Assembly: GCA_947649935.1 (NCBI GenBank)
Contig: CANSTR010000008.1
Coordinates: forward strand, 1 to 64,000
Source of the DNA: an uncultured Clostridia bacterium
GTDB taxonomy: Bacteria > Bacillota > Clostridia > TANB77 > CAG-508
DNA length: 64,000 nucleotides
Direction of reading: 5' to 3'
Position 1 is the stretch's first letter; every line of letters starts with the position of its first letter. A model generated the notes under the pieces. That model ran no database searches. It worked only from the letters and a program-made list of their open reading frames with translations, and was not told where the DNA came from. Shown here piece by piece: positions 9,131-16,968 of this stretch. The position numbers and the translations under genes were made by a program.

Positions 9131-12097
9131 ATGGGAGATAGACTAGCAGAAATAAAGCAAAAACTAAAGAAATATCATCAAGAACATTTGCTAATGTTTT
9201 ATGATAAAATGGAGGAAAACGAAAAACAGGAACTTTTAAATCAAATCGAAAAAATTGATTTTGAATTAATGGATAATCTATATAAAAATGCGCAAAAACC
9301 AGTAGGCTTTGAAAATGCTGTGATTGAGCCAGCTGAATATATCGAAAAAGCTAAATTAACGGTTGCAGAGCGAAATATGTATGAACAAAAAGGAATTGAA
9401 GCCATTAAAAAAGGAAAATATGCAGTTGTCACCATGGCTGGCGGGCAAGGCACAAGACTTGGCCACAAAGGTCCAAAAGGAACGTATGATTTGGGTCTAG
9501 ATTCGCATAAATCCATTTTTGAATTGTTGTGCGAAGGTATCAAAAAAGCGATGTTCAAGTATGAAACTATCATTCCTTGGTACATTATGACAAGTGAAGA
9601 AAACAACGACCAAACGGTCGAGTTTTTCGAAGGGCACAATTATTTTGGTTATCCAAAAGAAGCAGTACATTTCTTTAAACAAAGCCAATTGCCAATGCTT
9701 GATTTAAATGGAAAAATTCTGCTAAATGAAAATGGCAAAGTAAAAGAAGCGGCAAACGGCCATGGTGGCACGCTTCAATCCATGGAACGCAGTAACGTAA
9801 TTGCTGAAATGAAGGAAAATGGCGTTGAATGGATTTTCATCAGCGGTGTGGATAACATTTTGGCAAATCTTGTTGACCCATTGTTAATCGGCATGTCAGT
9901 TTCCAACAAGGTTTACAGTGCTGTGAAATCCGTTGAAAAAATTGACCCAAAGGAAAAAGTTGGTGTGATTTGCAAGAAAAATGGCAAAGTTGGCGTTATC
10001 GAGTACACGGAAATTTCGGATGAAATGGCGAATTTGAGAGATGATTATGGCTCGCTTGTTTACGGCGATTCTAATGTTATCATGCAGTTGTTCAACATCA
10101 AGGCTTTGGAAAAAGTCATGAATTTGGCGCTTCCTTATCATACAGCGGTTAAAAAAGCCAACTACATTGACGAAAACGGTAAATTAATTGTCGCAGATAA
10201 GCCAAATGCCTATAAATTCGAAATGTTCATTTTTGATTCTTTCGAAATGTTAGACAAAGTTTTAACATTAAGAGTCAAAAGAGAAGAGGAATTTGCGCCA
10301 ATTAAAAACGCGGAAGGCGTTGATAGTCCTGAAACAGCGAGAAAATTATACACGGACTTTTTTTCCAAATTAAATTATATGAAAAAATACAGCGAATGGT
10401 GCACAAATCCCGTATTTGACGAAGAAACGCGCCAAGAATTGCTACTTTTAGCAGGTGACGAAGAAGAAATCAAAGACCGCTTTTACAAAGATTTGGAATT
10501 CGGAACCGCAGGATTACGAGGCGTCATCGGCAACGGAACAAATCGTATGAATGTGTACACAGTCACAAAAGCGACACAAGGTTTGGCGAATTTCATTTTA
10601 CACGAAGGTGGCGAAAATAAAGGAGTTGCGATTTCGTACGACTCCAGAAGAATGTCACGCGAGTTCGCGATAGAAACCGCACTTTGCATGAACGCAAATG
10701 GTATTAAAACGTATATTTTTGACGACATTCGTCCTGTGCCAGAATTGTCATTTGCGGTCAGAGAACTTGGTTGCATTGCAGGTGTGATGATTACAGCCAG
10801 CCACAATCCGCCAGAATACAATGGTTACAAAGTTTATTGGGACGACGGCGCGCAAATTGTGGCACCAAAAGATAAAGAGATTATTGAAGAAGTGAACAAT
10901 GTGACTGACTATTCTTTGGTGAAAAGAATGCGTTACGAAGAGGCTCAAAACACAGGTTTATACAATATTGTAGGAAGTGCACTTGATAAATTGTACTTGG
11001 ATGCGATAAAAAAGCAGGTGCTAAATCCAGAAATCATTAGAGAAGTGCAAAAGGATTTGAACATTGTTTATACGCCATTGCACGGAACCGGAAACAAGCC
11101 AGTACAAAGGGTTTTGGCAGAACTTGGATTTGAGAATATTTATGTTGTGCCAGAGCAAGAATTGCCAAATGGAAACTTCCCAACTGTGGAATATCCAAAT
11201 CCGGAAGATGTCAAAGCATTTGAGTTGGCGCTAAAATTAGCAAAAAAAGTGAACGCAGATGTTGTGCTTGCAACCGACCCAGATGCTGACCGTTTAGGCG
11301 TTTTCTCGAAAGATACGAAAACAGGCGAATACATCCCATTTACAGGAAATATGTCAGCCTTGTTGATTGCGGAATATGTGTTGTCACAAAGAAAAGAAAA
11401 AGGCTTGATGCCTAAAAATCCAGCATTTGTTTCAACGATTGTTTCTTCAAATTTGGCGGGAGCTATCGCCAAAGAATATGACATGCATTTTGTAGAAACG
11501 TTCACAGGATTTAAGTTTATTGGCGAGCAAATTCGAGAGTTTGAAACAACTGGAAAATACAATTACGTGTTTGGTTTTGAAGAAAGTTATGGTTGTCTTG
11601 TGGGAACGCACGCGCGTGACAAAGACGGAATCACAGCAGTGATGATGCTTTGCGAGGCTGCTGCATTCTATAAAAAACAAGATTTGACGTTGTGGGACCA
11701 AATGATGAATATTTACAAAAAATATGGCTATTACCGAGAAGAAACCGTTCCAATTACGCTAAAAGGTGCTGACGGAGCAGTCAAAATCAAGGAAATTATG
11801 GAAGCAATTCGTAGCAATCCGCCAAAAACGCTTGGTGGTTACAAAGTGCTAGAAGTCAGAGATTACAAGGCAGGCGTGATAAAAGATACCAAAACTGGCA
11901 AAGAAACAAAAACGACGCTTCCAATGTCAAATGTTTTGTATTATGCCATGGAAAATGATGTATGGTGTTGCGTGCGTCCTTCTGGAACCGAACCAAAAAT
12001 CAAGTTCTACATGGGTGTCAAAGGCAAGACGATGGAAGATGCGGATAAGCAATTAGAAAAATTGAAGAAAGATATGTTGGCTTTGGCAGAAAAATAG
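9131..12097 (+). CDS. fused UDP-sugar pyrophosphorylase (UDPGP family) and phosphoglucomutase/phosphomannomutase
   Basis: N-half TMAGGQGTRLGHKGPKGTYDLGL; C-half FGTAGLRGVIGNGTNRMN, TASHNPPEYNGYK, ATDPDADRLG, RPSGTEPKIKFY. Confidence 0.9.
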   Translation: MGDRLAEIKQKLKKYHQEHLLMFYDKMEENEKQELLNQIEKIDFELMDNLYKNAQKPVGFENAVIEPAEYIEKAKLTVAERNMYEQKGIEAIKKGKYAVVTMAGGQGTRLGHKGPKGTYDLGLDSHKSIFELLCEGIKKAMFKYETIIPWYIMTSEENNDQTVEFFEGHNYFGYPKEAVHFFKQSQLPMLDLNGKILLNENGKVKEAANGHGGTLQSMERSNVIAEMKENGVEWIFISGVDNILANLVDPLLIGMSVSNKVYSAVKSVEKIDPKEKVGVICKKNGKVGVIEYTEISDEMANLRDDYGSLVYGDSNVIMQLFNIKALEKVMNLALPYHTAVKKANYIDENGKLIVADKPNAYKFEMFIFDSFEMLDKVLTLRVKREEEFAPIKNAEGVDSPETARKLYTDFFSKLNYMKKYSEWCTNPVFDEETRQELLLLAGDEEEIKDRFYKDLEFGTAGLRGVIGNGTNRMNVYTVTKATQGLANFILHEGGENKGVAISYDSRRMSREFAIETALCMNANGIKTYIFDDIRPVPELSFAVRELGCIAGVMITASHNPPEYNGYKVYWDDGAQIVAPKDKEIIEEVNNVTDYSLVKRMRYEEAQNTGLYNIVGSALDKLYLDAIKKQVLNPEIIREVQKDLNIVYTPLHGTGNKPVQRVLAELGFENIYVVPEQELPNGNFPTVEYPNPEDVKAFELALKLAKKVNADVVLATDPDADRLGVFSKDTKTGEYIPFTGNMSALLIAEYVLSQRKEKGLMPKNPAFVSTIVSSNLAGAIAKEYDMHFVETFTGFKFIGEQIREFETTGKYNYVFGFEESYGCLVGTHARDKDGITAVMMLCEAAAFYKKQDLTLWDQMMNIYKKYGYYREETVPITLKGADGAVKIKEIMEAIRSNPPKTLGGYKVLEVRDYKAGVIKDTKTGKETKTTLPMSNVLYYAMENDVWCCVRPSGTEPKIKFYMGVKGKTMEDADKQLEKLKKDMLALAEK

Positions 12098-12102
12098 GAT
12101 AA

Positions 12103-12138
12103 TAAAAACCTCTCTAGTTAAAATTAGAGAGGTTTTTT
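12103..12138 (+). terminator. rho-independent terminator
   Basis: AAAACCTCTCTAgttaaaatTAGAGAGGTTTTTT. Confidence 0.85.
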
Positions 12139-12152
12139 ATAATAAATTAAAG

Positions 12153-12338
12153 TTATTGATTTTTTAATGCAAAATCAATACATCTTACAATTAAACTATT
12201 CAAACTTATATTTTCATTTTGCGCAATTTGAGCCAACTTTTCTTTTGCTTTATGAGATATTCTTAAAGTTACTCTTTCTAACTCATCATCGGCATATTGC
12301 TGAGGATCAAATTTTTTCATATTAAAACCTTTCTTCAT
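12153..12338 (-). CDS. ribbon-helix-helix-like small protein
   Basis: LERVTLRISHKAKEKLAQIAQNENISLNSLIVRCIDFAL. Confidence 0.6.
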   Translation of the reverse strand: MKKGFNMKKFDPQQYADDELERVTLRISHKAKEKLAQIAQNENISLNSLIVRCIDFALKNQ

Positions 12339-12390
12339 ATATTTATTTAATTATATGAAAAATGACATTAAAAATATGCAGTCATTTTAA

Positions 12391-12434
12391 ATGATGTCAT
12401 GATACTTGACATCATATTCAAATCATGTTATAAT
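12391..12434 (+). promoter_or_regulatory. TTGACA-17-TATAAT promoter overlapped by ATGATGTCA-N7-TGACATCAT dyad
   Basis: dyad 12391-12415; -35 12406-12411; -10 12429-12434; reads into the 3' end of the minus-strand XRE gene. Confidence 0.6.
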
Positions 12435-12447
12435 TATCTACAATAGT

Positions 12448-12696
12448 TTAATTATCTTCAATGTTATCAATATCAAACAATTTGTCATTATAAAACTCTG
12501 ATAAAGTAATACCGAGAGCAACAGAAATGTAGTAAATCGTTTCTGTTGATGGATTTTTTGTTTCTCCAGAAAGGATTGCACGAATGACTGATTCATTTAG
12601 TCCAGCTCGTGTGGATAATTGATGATAATTTTCTATTTGTGAACTTTGATTGATTAAATTTTTAATTCTTTGCACAATGGCTTGGGATAATGTCAT
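12448..12696 (-). CDS. XRE-family HTH regulator
   Basis: YHQLSTRAGLNESVIRAILSGETKNPSTETIYYISVALGITLSEFY. Confidence 0.8.
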   Translation of the reverse strand: MTLSQAIVQRIKNLINQSSQIENYHQLSTRAGLNESVIRAILSGETKNPSTETIYYISVALGITLSEFYNDKLFDIDNIEDN

Positions 12697-12859
12697 AAAT
12701 TGCTATCCTCCTATTTTTGACAGTTTTATTATTTTAAGGATAGCAAATTTTTATACAACGCAACCGCATTATGATGCGGTAAAATAAATTGAAGGGAGGA
12801 GTAATTTTAAGATGTAACAAAAATTAATAAAAATTTTTAAAAAGAAAGGTTGGGATAAA

Positions 12860-13201
12860 ATGTCAAAAATGGAAGAAATCTTTGAAAATCCAATTTTGGA
12901 GGATTTATATAATATTCGAACAAAAGGTTTTCAAAATGCGTATGAAAAAAGTTATCAAAATCGCGAAAAAGTAAAAGAAATGGAAATAGAGTTACAAAAT
13001 GTTTTTAAAAAACTAATAAACGATGAAGATATAAGAAATAAAGTTATCGAACAATACGAGGAACTTTTGTATGAAGAAAAAAATTATTGGAATTTTGCTT
13101 ATTATAAATTAGGAATCTGTGATGGCATTTTTATAAGTAGAGAGGTAAAAACAGAATTGGAAAGGTTAAAAAATAATTCACAAAATATGAAAAATATTTA
13201 A
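12860..13201 (+). CDS. hypothetical protein
   Basis: RBS aagaaagg, acidic/helical sequence. Confidence 0.5.
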   Translation: MSKMEEIFENPILEDLYNIRTKGFQNAYEKSYQNREKVKEMEIELQNVFKKLINDEDIRNKVIEQYEELLYEEKNYWNFAYYKLGICDGIFISREVKTELERLKNNSQNMKNI

Positions 13202-13233
13202 TTCAAGAGGAATTTTAGTATAAACTAAAAAAC

Positions 13234-13262
13234 TTGACATACAATAAAAAATAGGTTATAAT
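13234..13262 (+). promoter_or_regulatory. promoter of candidate antitoxin RNA 1
   Basis: TTGACAtacaataaaaaataggtTATAAT, 17-bp spacer. Confidence 0.8.
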
Positions 13263-13268
13263 ATAAAT

Positions 13269-13340
13269 AACTAAAAAGTCGTAAGAAGACACGATTAGTA
13301 CGAGGTTAAATGTTGTGGTAGCGTTTAATCTCATTTTTTA
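13269..13340 (+). ncRNA. candidate antitoxin RNA 1 (~72 nt), Fst/par-like
   Basis: Starts ~7 nt after the -10; contains direct repeat TCGTAAGAAGACAcGATTAGTAC (13279-13301); ends in GAGGTTAAA/TTTAATCTC hairpin + ATTTTTTA. Confidence 0.7.
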
Positions 13341-13346
13341 TAAAAA

Positions 13347-13373
13347 ATAGAGATGTGTGGTAAACATCTCTAT
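13347..13373 (-). terminator. terminator of candidate toxin mRNA 1
   Basis: ATAGAGATGT-N7-ACATCTCTAT followed by T-rich run on minus strand. Confidence 0.75.
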
Positions 13374-13382
13374 TGACTATAG

Positions 13383-13472
13383 CTAGTCTTTTTTGTCTTT
13401 TTCATTTAATTCATCTGTTTTATCTTTCAAAAGCATCTGAATTAAAATCCAAATTAAATCGTAAGAAGACAT
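13383..13472 (-). CDS. candidate type I toxin peptide, 29 aa
   Basis: MSSYDLIWILIQMLLKDKTDELNEKDKKD; RBS aaaggagg; promoter TTGACA-17-TATAAT on minus strand (13552-13524). Confidence 0.72.
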   Translation of the reverse strand: MSSYDLIWILIQMLLKDKTDELNEKDKKD

Positions 13473-13523
13473 AGATTAGTACCTCCTTTCTTTCAGGTTT
13501 TCCTCTAGAAAAGGATTGTTACT

Positions 13524-13552
13524 ATTATAATTGTAAATATAGCAGATGTCAA
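13524..13552 (-). promoter_or_regulatory. promoter of candidate toxin 1
   Basis: minus strand TTGACAtctgctatatttacaatTATAAT, 17-bp spacer. Confidence 0.8.
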
Positions 13553-13652
13553 CGCATTTTCGCATGTTTTTTGTGCGATTTTTTAAAAAAATATTGACAT
13601 TTTCTGGAAAATATGCTACTATATAATTAAGAAATAAAAGGAGGGAAATATT

Positions 13653-13754
13653 TTGAAAAAAGAAAACAATTGTGCAAAATTTAACTTTTTTAGTTTTAAC
13701 TTTAGCTACTTTTTTAGCTACGGTCAATTTGCATATGCGTTTTTTAATGAGTAA
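13653..13754 (+). CDS. Phe/Tyr-rich leader peptide (33 aa)
   Basis: TTG start, RBS aaaggaggg; MKKENNCAKFNFFSFNFSYFFSYGQFAYAFFNE (10 Phe, 3 Tyr). Confidence 0.8.
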   Translation: MKKENNCAKFNFFSFNFSYFFSYGQFAYAFFNE

Positions 13755-13781
13755 AATATTTCTGGTTAATAAAGTATATTC

Positions 13782-13812
13782 AATAGAACTCATTAAGGGG
13801 TTCTATTTTTTT
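13782..13812 (+). terminator. attenuator terminator upstream of DAHP synthase
   Basis: AATAGAAC-tcattaaggg-GTTCTATT + TTTTT; competing antiterminator TTAATGAGT (13744-13752)/ACTCATTAA (13788-13796). Confidence 0.8.
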
Positions 13813-13833
13813 AATATTTTAAAGGAGGAAAAA

Positions 13834-14877
13834 ATGATGGAAAAAAATGCAAACATTGAATTCAAAAGAAAATTACCAATGCCAGAGGAATTGAAGGCAC
13901 AAATGCCACTTTCGCAAGAAGGAGAGGCAGTTAAGGCGAAAAGGGATGCGGAAATTGCGGATGTATTTCGTGGAAAAAGCAACAAATTTATTTTGATTAT
14001 TGGTCCCTGTTCGGCAGACAGAGTCGATTCTGTGATGGATTACATGCAACGTCTTGTGCCAGTACAGGAGCAAGTAAAAGACAAAATCATTATCATTCCG
14101 CGCGTGTATACAGGAAAACCACGAACTATTGGAGTTGGCTATAAAGGAATGCTTCATCAGCCAGACCCAAACAAGGCGCCAGACTTGCTAGAAGGCATCA
14201 AGGCGATTCGTTCAATTCACAAAAAGGTGATTGAGGAAACAGGGCTTTGTCCGGCAGACGAAATGCTGTATCCTGAAAATTATCGCTATTTATCGGACTT
14301 ATTGTCTTATGTTGCAGTTGGCGCGCGTTCGGTTGAAAATCAGGAACATCGACTTGTTTCCTCAGGAATCGATGTGCCAGTTGGCATGAAAAATCCTACC
14401 AGTGGCGATGTTTCGATTATGCTAAATTCCATCAAAGCGGCACAAAATCCGCAAACATTCTTGTACAGAGGTTGGGAAGTTGCGTCAAAAGGAAATGATT
14501 TGGCACACGCCATTTTGCGTGGAAGTGTGGATAAATTTGGGCATAATCATTCCAATTATCATTATGAGGATTTGAGCCAATTGTACGATTTATACTGCAA
14601 TGGCGGATACGAAAATCCGGCGGTTATTGTGGATACAAATCATGCCAATAGTGGCAAAAAATATGAGCAACAAATCAGAATTGCCAACGAAGTGCTTCAC
14701 GCAATGCGCCATAGCACTGACATTCATAAAATGATAAAAGGCTTGATGATTGAATCATATTTAGAAGACGGTTGCCAAAAGATTGAAGAAGGAATTTACG
14801 GAAAATCCATTACAGACCCATGTTTAGGCTGGGAAAAAACAGAGCAATTAATTCTATCCATTGCTGCCCAACTTTAG
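13834..14877 (+). CDS. 3-deoxy-7-phosphoheptulonate (DAHP) synthase, class I
   Basis: IIGPCSADRVDSVMDYMQRL; RVYTGKPRTIGVGYKGMLHQPDPN; ARSVENQEHR; RBS aaaggagg. ORF track start 13672 is too early. Confidence 0.92.
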   Translation: MMEKNANIEFKRKLPMPEELKAQMPLSQEGEAVKAKRDAEIADVFRGKSNKFILIIGPCSADRVDSVMDYMQRLVPVQEQVKDKIIIIPRVYTGKPRTIGVGYKGMLHQPDPNKAPDLLEGIKAIRSIHKKVIEETGLCPADEMLYPENYRYLSDLLSYVAVGARSVENQEHRLVSSGIDVPVGMKNPTSGDVSIMLNSIKAAQNPQTFLYRGWEVASKGNDLAHAILRGSVDKFGHNHSNYHYEDLSQLYDLYCNGGYENPAVIVDTNHANSGKKYEQQIRIANEVLHAMRHSTDIHKMIKGLMIESYLEDGCQKIEEGIYGKSITDPCLGWEKTEQLILSIAAQL

Positions 14878-14953
14878 CTTTACATTTTTACAAATTTATG
14901 ATAATATCAGAATGGAAAATGTTATTTTTGGAAAAATAATAAGGGGTTTTTAA

Positions 14954-15589
14954 GTGGAATATTTATTTACATTTTTAGAAGGAATTGCGAGCTTTATATC
15001 GCCATGTTTGTTGCCAATGATACCAATTTACTTAGCTTATTTTGCAGGAAAAGAAGGCAAGCAAACAAAAAAGACATTGCTTAACGCACTTGCATTTGTT
15101 CTTGGTTTTACAATTGTTTTTATTGTGCTAGCGATATTTGCAAGCAAGTTGGGACAATTCGTCAGTCACTATATGTGCTACATCAAATGGATATTTGGCA
15201 TCATCATCATTTTATTTGGGCTCAATTATATGGAAATTCTCAACATTAAAATGATGAACAAAATGAAAAATGTGCAGGCGAATCCGAAAGATTTGAATTT
15301 CATCAAATCCATGCTATTTGGTATGCTATTTTCGATTAGCTGGACGCCTTGCGTGGGCGCTTTCCTAAGTTCAGCGTTATTGTTAGTTGCCAAGCAACAG
15401 GAATTGCTCAAAGGAATTTTGCTCATGCTCGTGTATTCCATCGGATTGGGAATTCCATTTATTTTATCCGCCGTGTTAATTGAAAAAATGAAAGGAATTT
15501 TTGATAGCATCAAAAGGAACTTTGATAAAATTAAAAAAATTTCAGGTGCAATTTTGATTTTCATGGGAATTTATATGATTTTCTTTTAA
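14954..15589 (+). CDS. ccdA: cytochrome c biogenesis protein CcdA family
   Basis: GIASFISPCLLPMIPIYLAYFAG; SWTPCVGAFLSSALLLVA. Confidence 0.9.
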   Translation: MEYLFTFLEGIASFISPCLLPMIPIYLAYFAGKEGKQTKKTLLNALAFVLGFTIVFIVLAIFASKLGQFVSHYMCYIKWIFGIIIILFGLNYMEILNIKMMNKMKNVQANPKDLNFIKSMLFGMLFSISWTPCVGAFLSSALLLVAKQQELLKGILLMLVYSIGLGIPFILSAVLIEKMKGIFDSIKRNFDKIKKISGAILIFMGIYMIFF

Positions 15590-15598
15590 AGGAGAAAA

Positions 15599-16027
15599 GT
15601 GTTGAAAAATAAGGTTTTGATAGTGATTTTAATCGTTATTTTTGTTGGGATTTTGCTGGGAATTCAGCAAATGTTAAAAACGCAAAATACCGATGTAGCA
15701 AAGGAAAGGGAGGAAAATACAATGGTTTTGGATGTTACAAGTAGTAATTTTGAAGAGGAAGTTTTGAAAAATGAGAAGCCAGTTTTGGTGGATTTTTATG
15801 CAGATTGGTGCGGTCCATGCAAAATGTTATCCCCAATTGTGGAGGAAGTTGCGAAGGAAATAGATAGCGTAAAAGTTTGTCGCATTAATATTGATGAAAA
15901 TGAGGATTTGGCAGTTGAATATGGAATTATGTCGATACCAACTTTGATTGTTTTCAAAAATGGAGAAGTAGCAAATCAAACGGTTGGCGTTGTAGGAAAA
16001 AGCGATATTTTAGAAATGATAAAATAA
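15599..16027 (+). CDS. membrane-anchored thioredoxin
   Basis: N-terminal TM + VDFYADWCGPCKMLSPIVEEVAKE. Confidence 0.9.
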   Translation: MLKNKVLIVILIVIFVGILLGIQQMLKTQNTDVAKEREENTMVLDVTSSNFEEEVLKNEKPVLVDFYADWCGPCKMLSPIVEEVAKEIDSVKVCRINIDENEDLAVEYGIMSIPTLIVFKNGEVANQTVGVVGKSDILEMIK

Positions 16028-16040
16028 ATGGAGAAAATCA

Positions 16041-16565
16041 ATGGAAAGTAAAATCATCGGAACAATAATCGTTATGTTAGTCGTTGTAGCAATTTGGTTT
16101 CATGTATCAACAGAAAACGAAATGGTAGAAAATACAGAAAATCACGCGCAAAATACGGATATACAAATCAGTCAAAACAGGATAAATACAGCGAAAGAGA
16201 ATACCATTGAGTCAAAAGTACAAGACAAAATTGTAAATAACGAGAAAGTTTTGCAAGTCAGCAGTAGCAATTTTGAGGAAGAAGTTTTAAAAAGTGAAAA
16301 TCCAGTTTTGCTGGAATTTTATGCAGATTGGTGCAAGCCGTGCCAAAATTTAGCAACCATCATTGACGAAATTGCTTTGGAACGAAATGACATAAAAGTG
16401 TGCAAAATCAACACAGATGAAGCACAAGATTTGAAAGCACAATATGAAATCAAAGCAATACCAACCATTGTGTGCATAAAAAGTGGAAAAGAAGTAAATC
16501 GAGTAGTTGAAGTACGAAGCAAAGATGAAATTTTAAATACATTAGAAGTTAGCAATCACAAGTGA
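16041..16565 (+). CDS. membrane-anchored thioredoxin-like protein (WCKPC)
   Basis: LEFYADWCKPCQNLATIIDEIA. Confidence 0.88.
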   Translation: MESKIIGTIIVMLVVVAIWFHVSTENEMVENTENHAQNTDIQISQNRINTAKENTIESKVQDKIVNNEKVLQVSSSNFEEEVLKSENPVLLEFYADWCKPCQNLATIIDEIALERNDIKVCKINTDEAQDLKAQYEIKAIPTIVCIKSGKEVNRVVEVRSKDEILNTLEVSNHK

Positions 16566-16591
16566 GAGCATAAAATCAGGAATTTGTCAAG

Positions 16592-16656
16592 TTGACATAA
16601 ATATAAAAATATGATATAATGAAAGTTTAGGGGTAAAAATAGAAATTTTGCTTTCG
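16592..16656 (+). promoter_or_regulatory. promoter/micro-hairpin element (copy b)
   Basis: TTGACATAAATATAAAAATATGATATAAT (17-bp spacer). Confidence 0.55.
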
Positions 16657-16659
16657 TTG

Positions 16660-16688
16660 TTGCTATTGTAAATAATCTATGATACAAT
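16660..16688 (+). promoter_or_regulatory. promoter of candidate toxin 2
   Basis: TTGCTA-17-TACAAT. Confidence 0.55.
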
Positions 16689-16737
16689 ATAAAAACCTGA
16701 GTAATTAGGTAATCTAACGAAAGGGGGTGTTGAATGT

Positions 16738-16833
16738 ATGAATGGCTATACATTAGTATGGTTGTTACTGCAAGAAATCGAAAGATTGAAGGCAGAGTTG
16801 CAATCGTACAAAGACCGAGAGGTTAAAAACTAA
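16738..16833 (+). CDS. candidate type I toxin peptide, 31 aa
   Basis: MNGYTLVWLLLQEIERLKAELQSYKDREVKN; RBS aaggggg; N-terminus aligns with the peptide at 13383-13472. Confidence 0.68.
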   Translation: MNGYTLVWLLLQEIERLKAELQSYKDREVKN

Positions 16834-16845
16834 TTGAATTTAGTT

Positions 16846-16884
16846 CAGAATGGCGACCGTTACTTCTGCCATTCTGTTTTATTT
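16846..16884 (+). terminator. terminator of candidate toxin mRNA 2
   Basis: CAGAATGGC-N13-GCCATTCTG + TTTTATTT. Confidence 0.75.
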
Positions 16885-16885
16885 A

Positions 16886-16962
16886 ATGCAAAAAAATAGA
16901 ATATATGCCGTTACTCATATATTCTAGTGTCGAATGACAGGCTATACATATCATTCAGTTAT
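16886..16962 (-). ncRNA. candidate antitoxin RNA 2 (~75 nt)
   Basis: Minus-strand promoter just upstream; hairpin GAATGA-atgtatagcc-TCATTC region complementary to the toxin start region; terminator AGAATATATG-N8-CATATATTCT + ATTTTTTT. Confidence 0.68.
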
Positions 16963-16968
16963 AAATAT

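Noticed and set aside
13590-13810. Third type I toxin in the DAHP synthase leader
   Set aside because: The ORF is dominated by Phe/Tyr codons and followed by an attenuator before an aromatic biosynthesis gene, so leader peptide is the better explanation.
16734-16826. Alternative 30-aa ORF MYEWLYISMVVTARNRKIEGRVAIVQRPRG overlapping toxin 2
   Set aside because: It has the nearer SD spacing, but only the other frame aligns with the module 1 peptide; kept as an open question rather than a feature.
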